Part shown: positions 50,274-59,380 of the stretch, piece after piece
Layout: each line of letters starts with the position of its first letter
How positions within the stretch are numbered: the first letter of the stretch is position 1
DNA from: UKL13-3 sp040387195
GTDB lineage: Bacteria; Bacteroidota; Bacteroidia; UKL13-3
Assembly: GCA_040387195.1 (NCBI GenBank)
Contig: JAZKEF010000001.1
Location: forward strand, 186,001-250,000
Length of the DNA: 64,000 bases
Direction of reading: 5' to 3'
Program-made: the position numbers and the translations under genes
Notes under the pieces: model-generated
The model's input: the letters and a program-made list of their open reading frames with translations, nothing else
Told to the model about the DNA's origin: nothing
The model's database searches: none

Positions 50274-51016
50274 AAAGGAGACCGTTTCAGGGAGTATTAA
50301 ACATCCTGAGTTTTAACAGGCACTTTTATGCAATCGGTCTGGGATTGTTGGCTTTGATCATTACCAGTCACGTGTTCATTGAGTGGTCCGATCTTTTATA
50401 CGGGGTGATTATTGCATCTTTCCTGTATGGCCTACTCATGCCTCTGCTGGTTTCTGCGTACGTGTATGATTTTTCGGGGTATTACAGCCTTCATTGGTTG
50501 CAACAATATGCACTTACGGATTCAGGAAACAACCAACTGCTGAACATCAATGCAGGATTTGACGAAACAAGTTTCATCATCAAAAAATATTTTCCATTAT
50601 CACACTTACGCGTATTCGATTTTTACAATGCAACACAACATACCGAACCTGCCATTGTAAGGGCACGAAAAGTGAGCCTGGTATACCCGGATACCCAACG
50701 CATAACCACGGCTGCAATACCGGTACCTGATCAGTCTGTTGATATCATCTTCCTGCTTTCGGCTGCGCACGAAATCCGCTCCCATGAAGAGAAGATTCAA
50801 TTCCTGAAAGAATGCCATAGGGTTTGCAAACCCACCGGGAAGGTAGTGATGGTGGAACACCTGCGTGATTTTCCTAATTTCCTTGCTTTCTCAGTAGGCT
50901 TTACCCATTTTTTCTCACGCAAAACCTGGAAAAATGCTTTTGAAAATGCAGGATTTTCTTCCTGTACTGAACGTAAATTTACGCCCTTTATGTCTATCTT
51001 TACTTGCTATCTTTAA
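50264..51016 (+). CDS. Class I SAM-dependent methyltransferase, membrane-anchored
   Basis: 250 residues from ATG 50264; a TTG at 50240 also exists. Two hydrophobic segments (FYAIGLGLLALIITSHVFI, YGVIIASFLYGLLMPLLVSAY) are followed by a methyltransferase fold: LRVFDFYNATQHTEP takes the place of motif I, IPVPDQSVDIIFLLSAAHEIRSHEEK is motif II-III, and ECHRVCKPTGKVVMVEHLRD is motif IV-V. The glycine-rich SAM loop (DxGxGxG) is atypical, so activity needs confirmation. The substrate is unknown. Confidence 0.76.
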   Translation: MEIKRRPFQGVLNILSFNRHFYAIGLGLLALIITSHVFIEWSDLLYGVIIASFLYGLLMPLLVSAYVYDFSGYYSLHWLQQYALTDSGNNQLLNINAGFDETSFIIKKYFPLSHLRVFDFYNATQHTEPAIVRARKVSLVYPDTQRITTAAIPVPDQSVDIIFLLSAAHEIRSHEEKIQFLKECHRVCKPTGKVVMVEHLRDFPNFLAFSVGFTHFFSRKTWKNAFENAGFSSCTERKFTPFMSIFTCYL

Positions 51017-51028
51017 TCCCATAACCGC

Positions 51029-51424
51029 ATGCATCTTCACCTGAAAATTATCGGAGTTCTGTTGGTTGTACTGGCTTTGATACATATCATCTTTCCAAAG
51101 TACTTTAATTGGGACAAAGAACTCAAATCATTGAGCCTGATTAACCGCCAGATGATGAATATTCATATGTTCTTTATTGCGTTGACAGTATTACTGATGG
51201 GTGTGCTTTGTTTGACGTCTTCAAGCGAACTCATTGAAACAGCTCTTGGAAAAAAGATCTCACTTGGACTTGGTGTATTCTGGATGATCCGGTTATACAT
51301 TCAGTTTTTTGGATACTCATCCGTTTTATGGAAAGGCAAGACTTTCGAAACAAGTATCCACATTCTATTTTCGGCACTTTGGCTCTACCTGAGTATTGTC
51401 TTTTTAGCGATTTATTTTTATTGA
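51029..51424 (+). CDS. Small membrane protein
   Basis: 131 residues with four hydrophobic segments. The stretch LIHIIFPKYFNWDKELKSLSLINRQMMNIHMFFI (in two parts here) is conserved in relatives by recollection, but I do not know a named family. It follows the methyltransferase by 12 bases and probably ends the operon; 35 bases then separate it from phzF. Confidence 0.72.
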   Translation: MHLHLKIIGVLLVVLALIHIIFPKYFNWDKELKSLSLINRQMMNIHMFFIALTVLLMGVLCLTSSSELIETALGKKISLGLGVFWMIRLYIQFFGYSSVLWKGKTFETSIHILFSALWLYLSIVFLAIYFY

Positions 51425-51459
51425 CAACCACATTTCAATCATTCATATAAACACCATTC

Positions 51460-52248
51460 ATGAAACTTAAACTCTATCAAATAGACGCATTTACCGACAA
51501 GGTATTTTCCGGAAACCCTGCTGCAGTTTGTCCGCTTACCGAATGGCTGAGTGACCATATGCTCCAACAGATTGCCATGGAAAACAACCTTGCCGAAACG
51601 GCATTTTACGTGAAACAAGGTCATCAATACATCATACGGTGGTTTACGCCTACTGTTGAAGTTGACCTTTGCGGACATGCAACACTTGCGGCTGCTTACG
51701 TATTATTTAATCACGAAAACCATACAGAACCCATCATTCATTTCTTTTCTCCGAGGAGCGGTGAGTTAACTGTAACACGCAAAGAGGAAATGCTTACACT
51801 CAATTTTCCGACCGATGTTTTTGAACCAGTACCGGTAACAGATGAAATAGCGGCCTGCTTTAATGTGAAACCTTCAGCTGCATTTAAGGGAAAAACAGAT
51901 TTTTTATTTGTGTTAGAAACCGAAGATCAAATACGGAATCTCACTCCTGCATATGATCATATTTCGAAGCTGGAGGGTCGTGGGGTCATTGTAACGGCTA
52001 AAGGGAACAGTGTTGATTTTGTATCGCGTTTTTTTGCACCACAATCGGGTATTGATGAAGATCCCGTTACAGGATCGGCACATACCACACTCACTCCGTA
52101 TTGGGCCAAACAACTCAACAAAACTGAATTGACAGCCATGCAACTTTCGGCCCGCACCGGAAAACTGCTATGCACGTACCTGAACGACCGGGTTGAAATA
52201 AGCGGCCAAGGAAAATTGTATTTAACCGGGGAAATACATCCGGAATAA
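51460..52248 (+). CDS. PhzF family isomerase
   Basis: 262 residues. Diagnostic blocks: YQIDAFTDKVFSGNPAAVCPL at the N-terminus, NNLAETAFYV with the catalytic glutamate, VDLCGHATLAAAY, and GIDEDPVTGSAHTTL near residue 205. PhzF proteins form paired diaminopimelate-epimerase-like domains; phenazine synthesis is not implied, since no other phz gene is present. Confidence 0.92.
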   Translation: MKLKLYQIDAFTDKVFSGNPAAVCPLTEWLSDHMLQQIAMENNLAETAFYVKQGHQYIIRWFTPTVEVDLCGHATLAAAYVLFNHENHTEPIIHFFSPRSGELTVTRKEEMLTLNFPTDVFEPVPVTDEIAACFNVKPSAAFKGKTDFLFVLETEDQIRNLTPAYDHISKLEGRGVIVTAKGNSVDFVSRFFAPQSGIDEDPVTGSAHTTLTPYWAKQLNKTELTAMQLSARTGKLLCTYLNDRVEISGQGKLYLTGEIHPE

Positions 52249-52359
52249 TACCTCAATAACCAGTAACCTTCAGGGTTGCCCTTACACTACTTTTTTGTAT
52301 ATTCGAATGAATGCTTCGTCAGAAGTTTGTTATAGACTCAAACATTAACCCGTAACAGT

Positions 52360-53025
52360 ATGATTAGATCTACACTCACACTTCTTACCCTATTGCTCAC
52401 AACCCTTGGTTATGCTCAGGTTATCAGTACCAAATATTATGCAAACGAGTGGAGCGACAAAGAAGTGAGTCAGGAAAAAGCAAAGTTTGTAGAAACCGTT
52501 TCCAAGGATAAAACAGGAGCCGTAACCACCGAACTGCGGAACATTAAAAAGAATACCATTGTAAGCAGTGAAACCTACAAGGATGAAGAACCTTATGGCA
52601 TCTGGATTTACCAGCATAGCAAAGGAACGGATGAACTGGATTATAACTTCCCGCTTAACTATGATCCCTTAACCTGCGAAGACAGTATTCCGGGAGTAAC
52701 GGACTACTTTGCCGACAATGATAAGCTGAAGTACAGGGCTCCCTATGTTGAAAACGGATTATCCATTGACATGTTCATTGCAAAAAATGTGTTGTATCCT
52801 GTAATGGCACGTGAAAACGGAATTGAAGGAAAAATCATTCTCCGGTTTACCATTTCGGAGCAGGGAAACACCGAAAATGTGGTGATCGTACGCGGCTCCC
52901 ATATTGTGCTCGACAAGGAAGCATCAAGGGTTGTACGCGCACTGAAGTTCAGCAATCCTCCAATGTTAAATGGCAAGCGGCAAAACATCTGCTTTACCTT
53001 ACCTATTGCCTTTCAATTAAAGTAG
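52360..53025 (+). CDS. TonB C-terminal domain protein
   Basis: 221 residues. Signal peptide ends near LGYAQ, so this is not a standard inner-membrane TonB. The last 85 residues form a TonB_C domain: MFIAKNVLYPVMARENGIEGKIILRF, NVVIVRGSHIVLDKEASRVVRAL, FSNPPMLNGKRQNICFTLPIAFQL. Secreted TonB_C proteins of this kind are frequent in Bacteroidota; whether it energises transport is doubtful because the TM anchor and Pro-rich region are absent. Confidence 0.85.
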   Translation: MIRSTLTLLTLLLTTLGYAQVISTKYYANEWSDKEVSQEKAKFVETVSKDKTGAVTTELRNIKKNTIVSSETYKDEEPYGIWIYQHSKGTDELDYNFPLNYDPLTCEDSIPGVTDYFADNDKLKYRAPYVENGLSIDMFIAKNVLYPVMARENGIEGKIILRFTISEQGNTENVVIVRGSHIVLDKEASRVVRALKFSNPPMLNGKRQNICFTLPIAFQLK

Positions 53026-53132
53026 CAGTGCCTGATAATCATTTGTTATTTTAATCACAGCGGATTGTCTTTTACAAAAAAACTTGCTGACTCTTCTCTT
53101 TCATTCTATTTTGCACCTCATCTTACAGGAGT

Positions 53133-53879
53133 ATGCAAAAAGAGAAAGTCATTTTTAACTGGAGCGGTGGCAAGGATTCCGCCTTGTGTTTATATAAACT
53201 GTTGCAGGCCGATACCCATGAAATACTGTGTTTGCTGACCAGTGTGAATGCCGAATACCAGCGCATTTCCATGCATGGCGTGCGCGTTGAATTACTCGAG
53301 GCACAAGCCACCAGCATCGGGTTGCCCTTGCAGCAATTGCTTATTCCCGAGATGCCTACCATGGAAGTATATGAAACGGTGATGAAAGAAGCGTTAACAA
53401 CACTCACCCGACAAGGTGCTACAACATCCGTATTCGGTGATATTTTTTTGGAAGATTTGCGCAAATACCGTGAAGATAAGCTGGCAGAACTGAACCTGAA
53501 AGGATTGTTTCCACTTTGGAAAATTCCCACCCATACACTCATTCGCGAATTCCTGGCACTGGGATTTAAAACCATTACCACCTGTGTAAATGAAAAATAC
53601 CTGGACCAACGTTTTGTTGGAAGGATCATTGACGAAGACTTTCTGAATGACCTTCCACCCAATGTTGACCCTTGCGGAGAAAACGGAGAATTCCACACCT
53701 TCGTGTTTGATGGTCCTCTTTTTAAAAAACCGATTCCGTTTAAGATCGGTGAAATTGTACACCGCTCCTACACACCAGCTAAACAACAAGACAATTCCTC
53801 CTACGATTGCAACGCAGAAGAAACGGTAACACCTTACGATTATGGATTTTGGTATTGTGATTTGACGCTGGAAGAATGA
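53133..53879 (+). CDS. Dph6-related ATP pyrophosphatase
   Basis: 248 residues of the PP-loop family: FNWSGGKDSALCLYKL near residue 8 is the SGGxDS loop, and GEFHTFVFDGPLFKKPI near 190 is the C-terminal signature of the COG2102/diphthine-ammonia ligase group. Bacteria do not make diphthamide, so it must have another substrate, perhaps a B12- or nucleotide-related one, but I have no evidence for either. Monocistronic. Confidence 0.88.
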   Translation: MQKEKVIFNWSGGKDSALCLYKLLQADTHEILCLLTSVNAEYQRISMHGVRVELLEAQATSIGLPLQQLLIPEMPTMEVYETVMKEALTTLTRQGATTSVFGDIFLEDLRKYREDKLAELNLKGLFPLWKIPTHTLIREFLALGFKTITTCVNEKYLDQRFVGRIIDEDFLNDLPPNVDPCGENGEFHTFVFDGPLFKKPIPFKIGEIVHRSYTPAKQQDNSSYDCNAEETVTPYDYGFWYCDLTLEE

Positions 53880-53943
53880 AGAGAATGATCTTTAGGGATG
53901 ATGAGAATAGGGGAATAATCTATTGTAATCTGAATGCAAAGGT

Positions 53944-53972
53944 GCCTGAGCTTGTGCAGCAATAGTCGAAGG
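53944..53972. repeat. TCGA-type hairpin repeat
   Basis: CCTGAGCTTGTGCAGCAATA then GTCGAAGG, matching the layout of 37808-37844. It lies in the 143-base spacer between the pyrophosphatase and the AraC regulator. Confidence 0.4.
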
Positions 53973-54022
53973 TATTTTTGCATGCTTGAAAAGACAAAAT
54001 CCTTTCCTATCTCTGTAGTGTT

Positions 54023-54832
54023 ATGGAATACCACACCTACCCGCCACCACCCGACTTGCTGCCTTTTGTAAAGTGCTACTGGACACTGGAAGCATCGGAA
54101 GAACTGAAACCGGAGAGACAACGGATCGTGCCTGACGGATGCATGGAGATGATTTTTCAATGCGGAGACGTCTACAAACAGTATACAACTGCCGATACTT
54201 TTCTGCTACAACCCCGGAGTTTTGTGTTCGGACAAATTACCCAAACACTGGAAATTGAACCAACAGGAAACACCCAAACATTTGCTGTCCGTTTCCACCC
54301 TGATGGTTTTAAACCCTTTGCCACTATACCACTTTCGGCTATGGAAAACAGGGCCGTTCCGCTGGAGGAACTGTTTGGTGCTGATGGTTTAGAACTGGAA
54401 ACAACCATGCTTGCGGCACACAAAACCGAAGAGCGTATGATTATTGCAGCCAACTTTTTGCATGCCCGTTTGCAAACACCCTATACAATTGATAAGATCA
54501 CGCAGGAATGTGTTTCAACTATCTTAGCATTACATGGACAACTTTCTGTAGGAGCATTATCGGAAACCGTAAATGTGCACCGCAGGCAACTGGAGCGCAA
54601 ATTTGCCGATGCCATAGGATTGAGTCCGAAACAACTTGCCAAAATGATCCGGTTGCAAACAGCACTCAAACAACTTGCAGGCAATCCCGGCATTTCGCTC
54701 ACGGAGCTGGCGCATGAGGGTTTGTATTATGACCAGGCCCATTTCATCAAGGACTTTAAGGAATTTACCGGAACCACACCCAAACAATTTTACGGTGGCC
54801 GGTTATTATTTACTTCGCTTTTTTCCGAATAA
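54023..54832 (+). CDS. AraC-family transcriptional regulator
   Basis: 269 residues. An N-terminal ligand domain with the DUF6597-like start (MEYHTYPPPPDLLPFVKCYWTLE) is followed by the two-helix-turn-helix AraC domain (about residues 165-260): LSVGALSETVNVHRRQLERKFADAIGLSPKQLAKMIRLQ and GISLTELAHEGLYYDQAHFIKDFKEFTGTTPKQF (both interrupted here). Effector and target genes are unknown; a small lipoprotein follows 68 bases on. Confidence 0.9.
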   Translation: MEYHTYPPPPDLLPFVKCYWTLEASEELKPERQRIVPDGCMEMIFQCGDVYKQYTTADTFLLQPRSFVFGQITQTLEIEPTGNTQTFAVRFHPDGFKPFATIPLSAMENRAVPLEELFGADGLELETTMLAAHKTEERMIIAANFLHARLQTPYTIDKITQECVSTILALHGQLSVGALSETVNVHRRQLERKFADAIGLSPKQLAKMIRLQTALKQLAGNPGISLTELAHEGLYYDQAHFIKDFKEFTGTTPKQFYGGRLLFTSLFSE

Positions 54833-54900
54833 TCCCTGTCGCATTTTTACAATTTTAGACAAGGTGGTTATTTCACTTTTGACAGCAAAAAAATATATCC

Positions 54901-55401
54901 ATGAAAAAACACATCAATCTACTGCTTATCCTATCGGGTGCATTATGCTCCTGCAACAATCAACCTTCAGCCGCTAAGCCGGAACCGACATCCTATACCC
55001 AGCTGGCCATGGCAAAACAATTATTGGGGAACTGGCAAAACCAATTTCCTGAAGGAGTAGCTGCCGAAAGCTGGGAACAACTCAATGATTCCACCTATGC
55101 CGGAAAAAGTTTTGTGGTAATGGGAGCTGATACCGTATCATCCGAAACCCTTGTGTTGCAACAAAGGGGAAAAGAGGTATTGTATATCCCAACTGTGAAA
55201 GACCAAAACAATGGGGAATCCGTATCCTTTTTACTCACCTCATTAAATGATAAACAACTGGTATTTGAAAATCCGAAGCATGACTTCCCGCAAAAAATAT
55301 CCTATACCTTCATCAGCAATGATTCGGTGGTAGCTGAAATTTCGGGAAACATTGATGGAAAACCTAAAGCCGAACAATTCCCGATGAAACGGGTTAAATA
55401 A
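54901..55401 (+). CDS. DUF6265-like lipoprotein
   Basis: 166 residues. Signal peptide with lipobox (SGALCSCNN). The mature domain is lipocalin-like: LLGNWQNQFPEGVAAESWEQLNDSTYAGKSF near residue 40, VLYIPTVKDQNNGE and VFENPKHDFPQKISYTFI near the end, a pattern seen in DUF6265 and related fatty-acid-binding-like families. Ligand unknown. It ends at a clear terminator. Confidence 0.8.
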   Translation: MKKHINLLLILSGALCSCNNQPSAAKPEPTSYTQLAMAKQLLGNWQNQFPEGVAAESWEQLNDSTYAGKSFVVMGADTVSSETLVLQQRGKEVLYIPTVKDQNNGESVSFLLTSLNDKQLVFENPKHDFPQKISYTFISNDSVVAEISGNIDGKPKAEQFPMKRVK

Positions 55402-55422
55402 ACTTCACATTATTATATTCAT

Positions 55423-55458
55423 AAGGCACAGGGATACATTCCTGTGCCTTTATTTTTT
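55423..55458 (+). terminator. Rho-independent terminator
   Basis: A 10-bp perfect stem AAGGCACAGG (55423-55432) with 55441-55450, 8-base loop, and TATTTTTTT. It separates the lipoprotein from the sulfur module. Confidence 0.92.
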
Positions 55459-55558
55459 TAGTGCGAATCCCATCAAACAAAAGGCATCGGAAGAACATGA
55501 CCTATTGTTTTTCTTTTCCCCAAAATCAGCTACCTTGGCTTCCTTAAGAATCAAAGCT

Positions 55559-56126
55559 ATGTTAGAACTACTCAAACAACCCTGGCCGTGGTATGTGGCA
55601 GGACCGCTTATCGGACTTGTTGTTCCCTTTTTACTCATTATAGGTAATAAGTCGTTTGGCATCAGCTCCAACCTCCGACATATCTGTGCGGCAGCCATTC
55701 CTGCTAAAATTCCTTTTTTCCAATACGACTGGAAGAAAGAATTGTGGAACCTGTTTTTGGTATTTGGTGTATTTGTTGGAGGCGTAATTGCGATTCAGTT
55801 TTTATCGACTTCGGACCCAATTGTGGTGAATCCCGAATTAACCAGGGAACTTGCACAATATGGTATTACCAATTTTGATAACCTGGTTCCTGTCGATATC
55901 ATAAACTGGCAATCGTTGTTATCCATCAAAGGATTATTGCTAATGGTGATGGGCNNNNNNNNNNTTTGTAGGATTCGGAACCCGGTATGCAGGTGGCTGC
56001 ACCAGCGGACATGCCATTTCCGGACTTTCTACCCTGCAATTGCCATCATTGATTGCAACATGCTGTTTTATGGCGGGTGGGTTCATCACAGCCAACCTTA
56101 TTTTACCATTTATTCTTTCCCTCTAA
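55559..56126 (+). CDS. YeeE/YedE sulfur transporter, first half (gap-disrupted)
   Basis: Predicted about 190 residues, interrupted by 10 N (55955-55964). Up to 55954 the frame reads MLELLKQPWPWYVAGPL, ICAAAIPAKIPFF and LLSIKGLLLMVMG. After the gap, reading from 55965 gives FVGFGTRYAGGCTSGHAISG, the diagnostic YeeE/YedE motif with its Cys, and runs to the stop at 56126. The two sides are in different frames only because the N run is not a multiple of three. YeeE of E. coli and Spirochaeta carries thiosulfate. Together with the next gene it makes the two-subunit form of the transporter. Confidence 0.88.
55955..55964. other. Assembly gap of 10 N inside the transporter gene
   Basis: Ten N between MVMG and FVGFGTRYAGGC codons. 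Relatives have the sequence GGFLVGFG-like here, so about 6-9 bases are missing and the protein is probably intact. Confidence 0.95.
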
Positions 56127-56138
56127 CCGCGCATCCAC

Positions 56139-56621
56139 ATGAACACACAAAATACAGACTTTGAAGTACGCTCACTGGATACAACCATTGAGTATATCCA
56201 ACCTAAGTGGTATCACTATATTAAGTATATCCTCACAGGTATCGTCTTCGGCATTATCCTCGTGAAAGCAGAAATTATCAGCTGGTTCCGCATTCAGGAA
56301 ATGTTCCGCATGCAATCTTTTCATATGTATGGTGTAATTGGCAGTGCCGTGGTGGTAGGTATCATTTCGGTATGGCTTATTAAGAAGTTTAACGTAAAAA
56401 CCATTGATGGTGAAGTGATAGAGTTTCACCATAAAACCTTTAACAAAGGCCAAATTTATGGTAGCCTGTTGTTCGGGTTAGGTTGGGCAATTACGGGTGC
56501 ATGTCCAGGACCATTGTTCGCCCAGATAGGAACAGGAGCTTCGGTTATCATCATCACCCTGCTGAGCGCAATAGCAGGAACATGGACCTACGGTTATTTC
56601 AGGGAAAAACTACCTCACTAA
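56139..56621 (+). CDS. YeeE/YedE sulfur transporter, second half
   Basis: 160 residues with about four hydrophobic segments. An N-terminal polar part leads to YHYIKYILTGIVFGIILVKAE, then VIGSAVVVGIISVWLI and GSLLFGLGWAITGACPGPLFAQIGTG; the ACPGP cysteine is the family's second conserved motif. Starts 12 bases after the first half. Members of this split type transport thiosulfate or other sulfur species; the exact substrate here is inferred from the neighbours. Confidence 0.9.
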   Translation: MNTQNTDFEVRSLDTTIEYIQPKWYHYIKYILTGIVFGIILVKAEIISWFRIQEMFRMQSFHMYGVIGSAVVVGIISVWLIKKFNVKTIDGEVIEFHHKTFNKGQIYGSLLFGLGWAITGACPGPLFAQIGTGASVIIITLLSAIAGTWTYGYFREKLPH

Positions 56622-56631
56622 ATTTTTACCC

Positions 56632-57675
56632 TTGAACAAACCGCTCACTCAACCCGAAACCGATTCCATCATCAAACTTATTTGCCGGATGATGGGGCTC
56701 ATCGGCTGCCTGATTGTCGGATTATGCCTGGCTGCAATCCTAATCATTCTTCGTCCGACATTCACATCATCTTCCAAACCTGAGGGTTCACTTAATCCGG
56801 TGCCCGACTCAACCGCATTCTGGAAACCTGCCGATATAACAACCATAACGGACCCAGCGCAAAAGAAACTGGTAACGTATGGTAAAGACCTGATTGTGCA
56901 TACGGCAAAATATCTTGGTCCGCATGGCAGCATCTCCCAACAAACCAATGGCATGAATTGCCAGAACTGCCACCTCGAAGCCGGTACCAAAGCATGGGGA
57001 AACAATTACGGATCGGTGTATGCCACGTACCCCAAATACAGGGCACGGAGCGGCACACAGGAAAACATCATGAAACGTATCAATGATTGTATTGAACGCA
57101 GTTTGAACGGCACCGCACTTGATAGCCAAAGTAAGGAAATGCTTGCCCTCAAAGCTTACATTGAATACATTGGCAAGGATGTTCCGAAGGGGACAAAACC
57201 AAAGGGAGCAGGTATTAAAGATTTAGCCTTTTTAGATCGCCCGGCTGATGCAATAAAAGGCGCAATCCTTTTTGCTGAGAAATGCCAGCGTTGCCATATG
57301 GCAAATGGTGAAGGGGTATTAACAGCTGACAAAACAGAGTACACCTATCCTCCACTCTGGGGCAAACATTCATACAATATTGGTGCGGGCTTATACCGCA
57401 TGAGCCGTTTTGCGGGATACATCAAATACAATATGCCACAAGGGGCTACTTTTAAAAACCCGCAACTGAGCGATGCCGAAGCGTGGGATCTTGCTGCATA
57501 TGTAAACTCGCAACAACGTCCGGCAAAAGACCTGAGCACCGACTGGCCGAAATTAGCAGAGAAACCTGTTGATCATCCTTTCGGTCCTTATGCCGATGCC
57601 TTTTCCGAACAGCAACATAAATACGGTCCTTACCAACCCATTGACGACTTCAAAAAAAGTCTCGCCAAAAAATAA
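56632..57675 (+). CDS. Dihaem cytochrome c, TsdA-like thiosulfate dehydrogenase
   Basis: 347 residues from a TTG at 56632, or 328 from ATG 56689. A membrane anchor (GLIGCLIVGLCLAAILIIL) is followed by two haem-binding motifs: CQNCHLEAG near residue 110 and CQRCHMANGEG near 222. The segments YPKYRARSGTQENIMKRIND, CIERSLNG, PPLWGKHSYNIGAGLYRM and NMPQGATF correspond to TsdA, where an extra Cys (here in NDCIER) is a haem ligand and thiosulfate is oxidised to tetrathionate. Ten bases after the transporter, so in one operon. Confidence 0.84.
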   Translation: MNKPLTQPETDSIIKLICRMMGLIGCLIVGLCLAAILIILRPTFTSSSKPEGSLNPVPDSTAFWKPADITTITDPAQKKLVTYGKDLIVHTAKYLGPHGSISQQTNGMNCQNCHLEAGTKAWGNNYGSVYATYPKYRARSGTQENIMKRINDCIERSLNGTALDSQSKEMLALKAYIEYIGKDVPKGTKPKGAGIKDLAFLDRPADAIKGAILFAEKCQRCHMANGEGVLTADKTEYTYPPLWGKHSYNIGAGLYRMSRFAGYIKYNMPQGATFKNPQLSDAEAWDLAAYVNSQQRPAKDLSTDWPKLAEKPVDHPFGPYADAFSEQQHKYGPYQPIDDFKKSLAKK

Positions 57676-57682
57676 TCTATTG

Positions 57683-59380
57683 ATGAAGAAGCAACCCAAC
57701 AGAAGAAATTTCATAAAATCAATCGGGGCATTAAGCCTTGCCGCAACCGCGCTGCCTCTTACTACCCTGGCTTCCGAAACTGCTATGGAACAGGATGCGG
57801 ATGCTTCTGCTCCGGCAACTCCTGCAAAAACAACCATTAGTATTTTACAAACCACCGATGTGCATTGCCAGATCCATCCGCATGATGAATTGTTTTGGGA
57901 AAACGGCAAAAGTGTGTTTCGCAAAACGGGTGGATATGCATACATGGCCACCATGCTCAATCAACTCAAAAAAGCAAATCCGAATACGTATACGATTGAT
58001 ACCGGTGATATGTTTCAGGGCAGTGAGCTTAGTGTAAAAACTACCGGCAAGGCTTTTGTACCCTTGTTAAATGCCATGAATTATGATTTGTTTCTTCCCG
58101 GAAACTGGGAAGTGATTTATGGCAAACGTAACATGCAAACATTAATGGGTTCCTTAAACGCTCCAAAAATTTGCACCAATATGTTTCATGACCTGGGTGA
58201 AGGTAAAAAAGGAGAACTCATTTTCCGTCCCTATGAAACATGGAATGTAGCAGGAGTAAAAATCGGCTTTTTAGGATATACTGATCCGCTGGTTCCCATT
58301 CGCCAAAGTCCGAATTACAGCAAGGGAATCATCTACACCAAACCGGAAGAAAACCTCGCCTATTATGTTGACGTATTAAAAAATCAGGAACAATGTGTTT
58401 TCATCATTATCCTTGCACACTTAGGTTTATCGCAGCAAATTGCGCTGGCCAATATGAAAGAATGCGAAGGTGTGAATTATATTTTGGGAGGTGATACACA
58501 TGAACGCGTGCGCAAACCGATTGAATGTAAATATGCCAAGGTAGTTGAACCTGGAGCATTCGGTTCTTTCATCGGCAAACTGGATCTAACAGTTGAAAAC
58601 GGTAAAGTGATTTCCGACACATACGAACTATTGGAGGTAAATCCTACCAAAGTAAAAGCAGATCCGTCCATTCAGCAGCTCACCGGAGAAAGTGAATCGG
58701 TTTACAAAGAACACATCAATCAGGTTGTGGGTTACAGTACCCTCCCGCTCTACCGTTATTTTGTGGTTGAGAATCCTATTGATACGATGATCTTAAATGC
58801 GCTGAAGTGGAAGTTCCCTGATATCAATATTGTATTATCAAACGGGTTCCGTTTCTGTCCGCCCCGCACCACTCCTGATCATACCGGCAATATCCCCATC
58901 ACCAATGGTTATATTTTCGACATGCTTCCTGTTGATAGTACCGTGCGAACAGCAAAAGCAACAGGCAAACAACTCACTGCATGGCTCGAAAAGGAATTGA
59001 ATAATGTGTTTGCCAAAGATGCATCCATGCGCTTTGGAGGATGGGTGGTAAAATTTAAAGGCATGAACGTTCACTTTAATGCTTTTGGTGAAAACGGTAA
59101 ACGGATCCAACACATCACCATCAACGACCAACCTGTGGAGCAGGATAAACTCTACTCCATACTTGCCTGTGAAAGAGATGGAGATCCGGATGATATGCTG
59201 TGCCGCATGAAAGGTGTTTCCGAAGCACGGAATACAACATCGACCTTACACTCATTGATGATAGAATACCTTAAAGCAAACAGTCCGGTTACACCTACAC
59301 CACAGAAAAATGCAGTGATACTGGATGGTCCGGAAACATTGCTAACACAGGTTACGGGAGTGGATTATCAGTTCAGGTAG
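57683..59380 (+). CDS. SoxB-like metallophosphatase-fold protein
   Basis: 565 residues from ATG 57683. It starts with a twin-arginine signal (RRNFIKSIGALSLAATALPL). The calcineurin-like domain has TTDVHCQIHPHD, DTGDMFQGSEL, GNWEVIYGKR, LAHLGLSQQ and GGDTHERVRKP, and the C-terminal 5'-nucleotidase-like part has FRFCPPRTTPDHTG, MLPVDSTVRTAKATGKQL and FGGWVVKFKGMNVHF. GNWE in place of GNHE, and the RFGGxV...GxR pattern near the end, are SoxB-like. SoxB hydrolyses sulfate from a cysteine-bound thiosulfate on SoxY. No SoxY, SoxZ, SoxA or SoxX gene is in view. Confidence 0.82.
   Translation: MKKQPNRRNFIKSIGALSLAATALPLTTLASETAMEQDADASAPATPAKTTISILQTTDVHCQIHPHDELFWENGKSVFRKTGGYAYMATMLNQLKKANPNTYTIDTGDMFQGSELSVKTTGKAFVPLLNAMNYDLFLPGNWEVIYGKRNMQTLMGSLNAPKICTNMFHDLGEGKKGELIFRPYETWNVAGVKIGFLGYTDPLVPIRQSPNYSKGIIYTKPEENLAYYVDVLKNQEQCVFIIILAHLGLSQQIALANMKECEGVNYILGGDTHERVRKPIECKYAKVVEPGAFGSFIGKLDLTVENGKVISDTYELLEVNPTKVKADPSIQQLTGESESVYKEHINQVVGYSTLPLYRYFVVENPIDTMILNALKWKFPDINIVLSNGFRFCPPRTTPDHTGNIPITNGYIFDMLPVDSTVRTAKATGKQLTAWLEKELNNVFAKDASMRFGGWVVKFKGMNVHFNAFGENGKRIQHITINDQPVEQDKLYSILACERDGDPDDMLCRMKGVSEARNTTSTLHSLMIEYLKANSPVTPTPQKNAVILDGPETLLTQVTGVDYQFR

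Noticed and set aside
51460..52248. Phenazine biosynthesis
   Set aside because: Only a PhzF homologue is present; the family is broad and no other phenazine gene is found.
53133..53879. Diphthamide synthesis
   Set aside because: Bacteria lack diphthamide-modified elongation factor 2; the protein is only a family relative of Dph6.
55559..56126. Pseudogene caused by frameshift in the YeeE/YedE gene
   Set aside because: The frame change coincides with a 10-N gap, and conserved sequence continues correctly on both sides.
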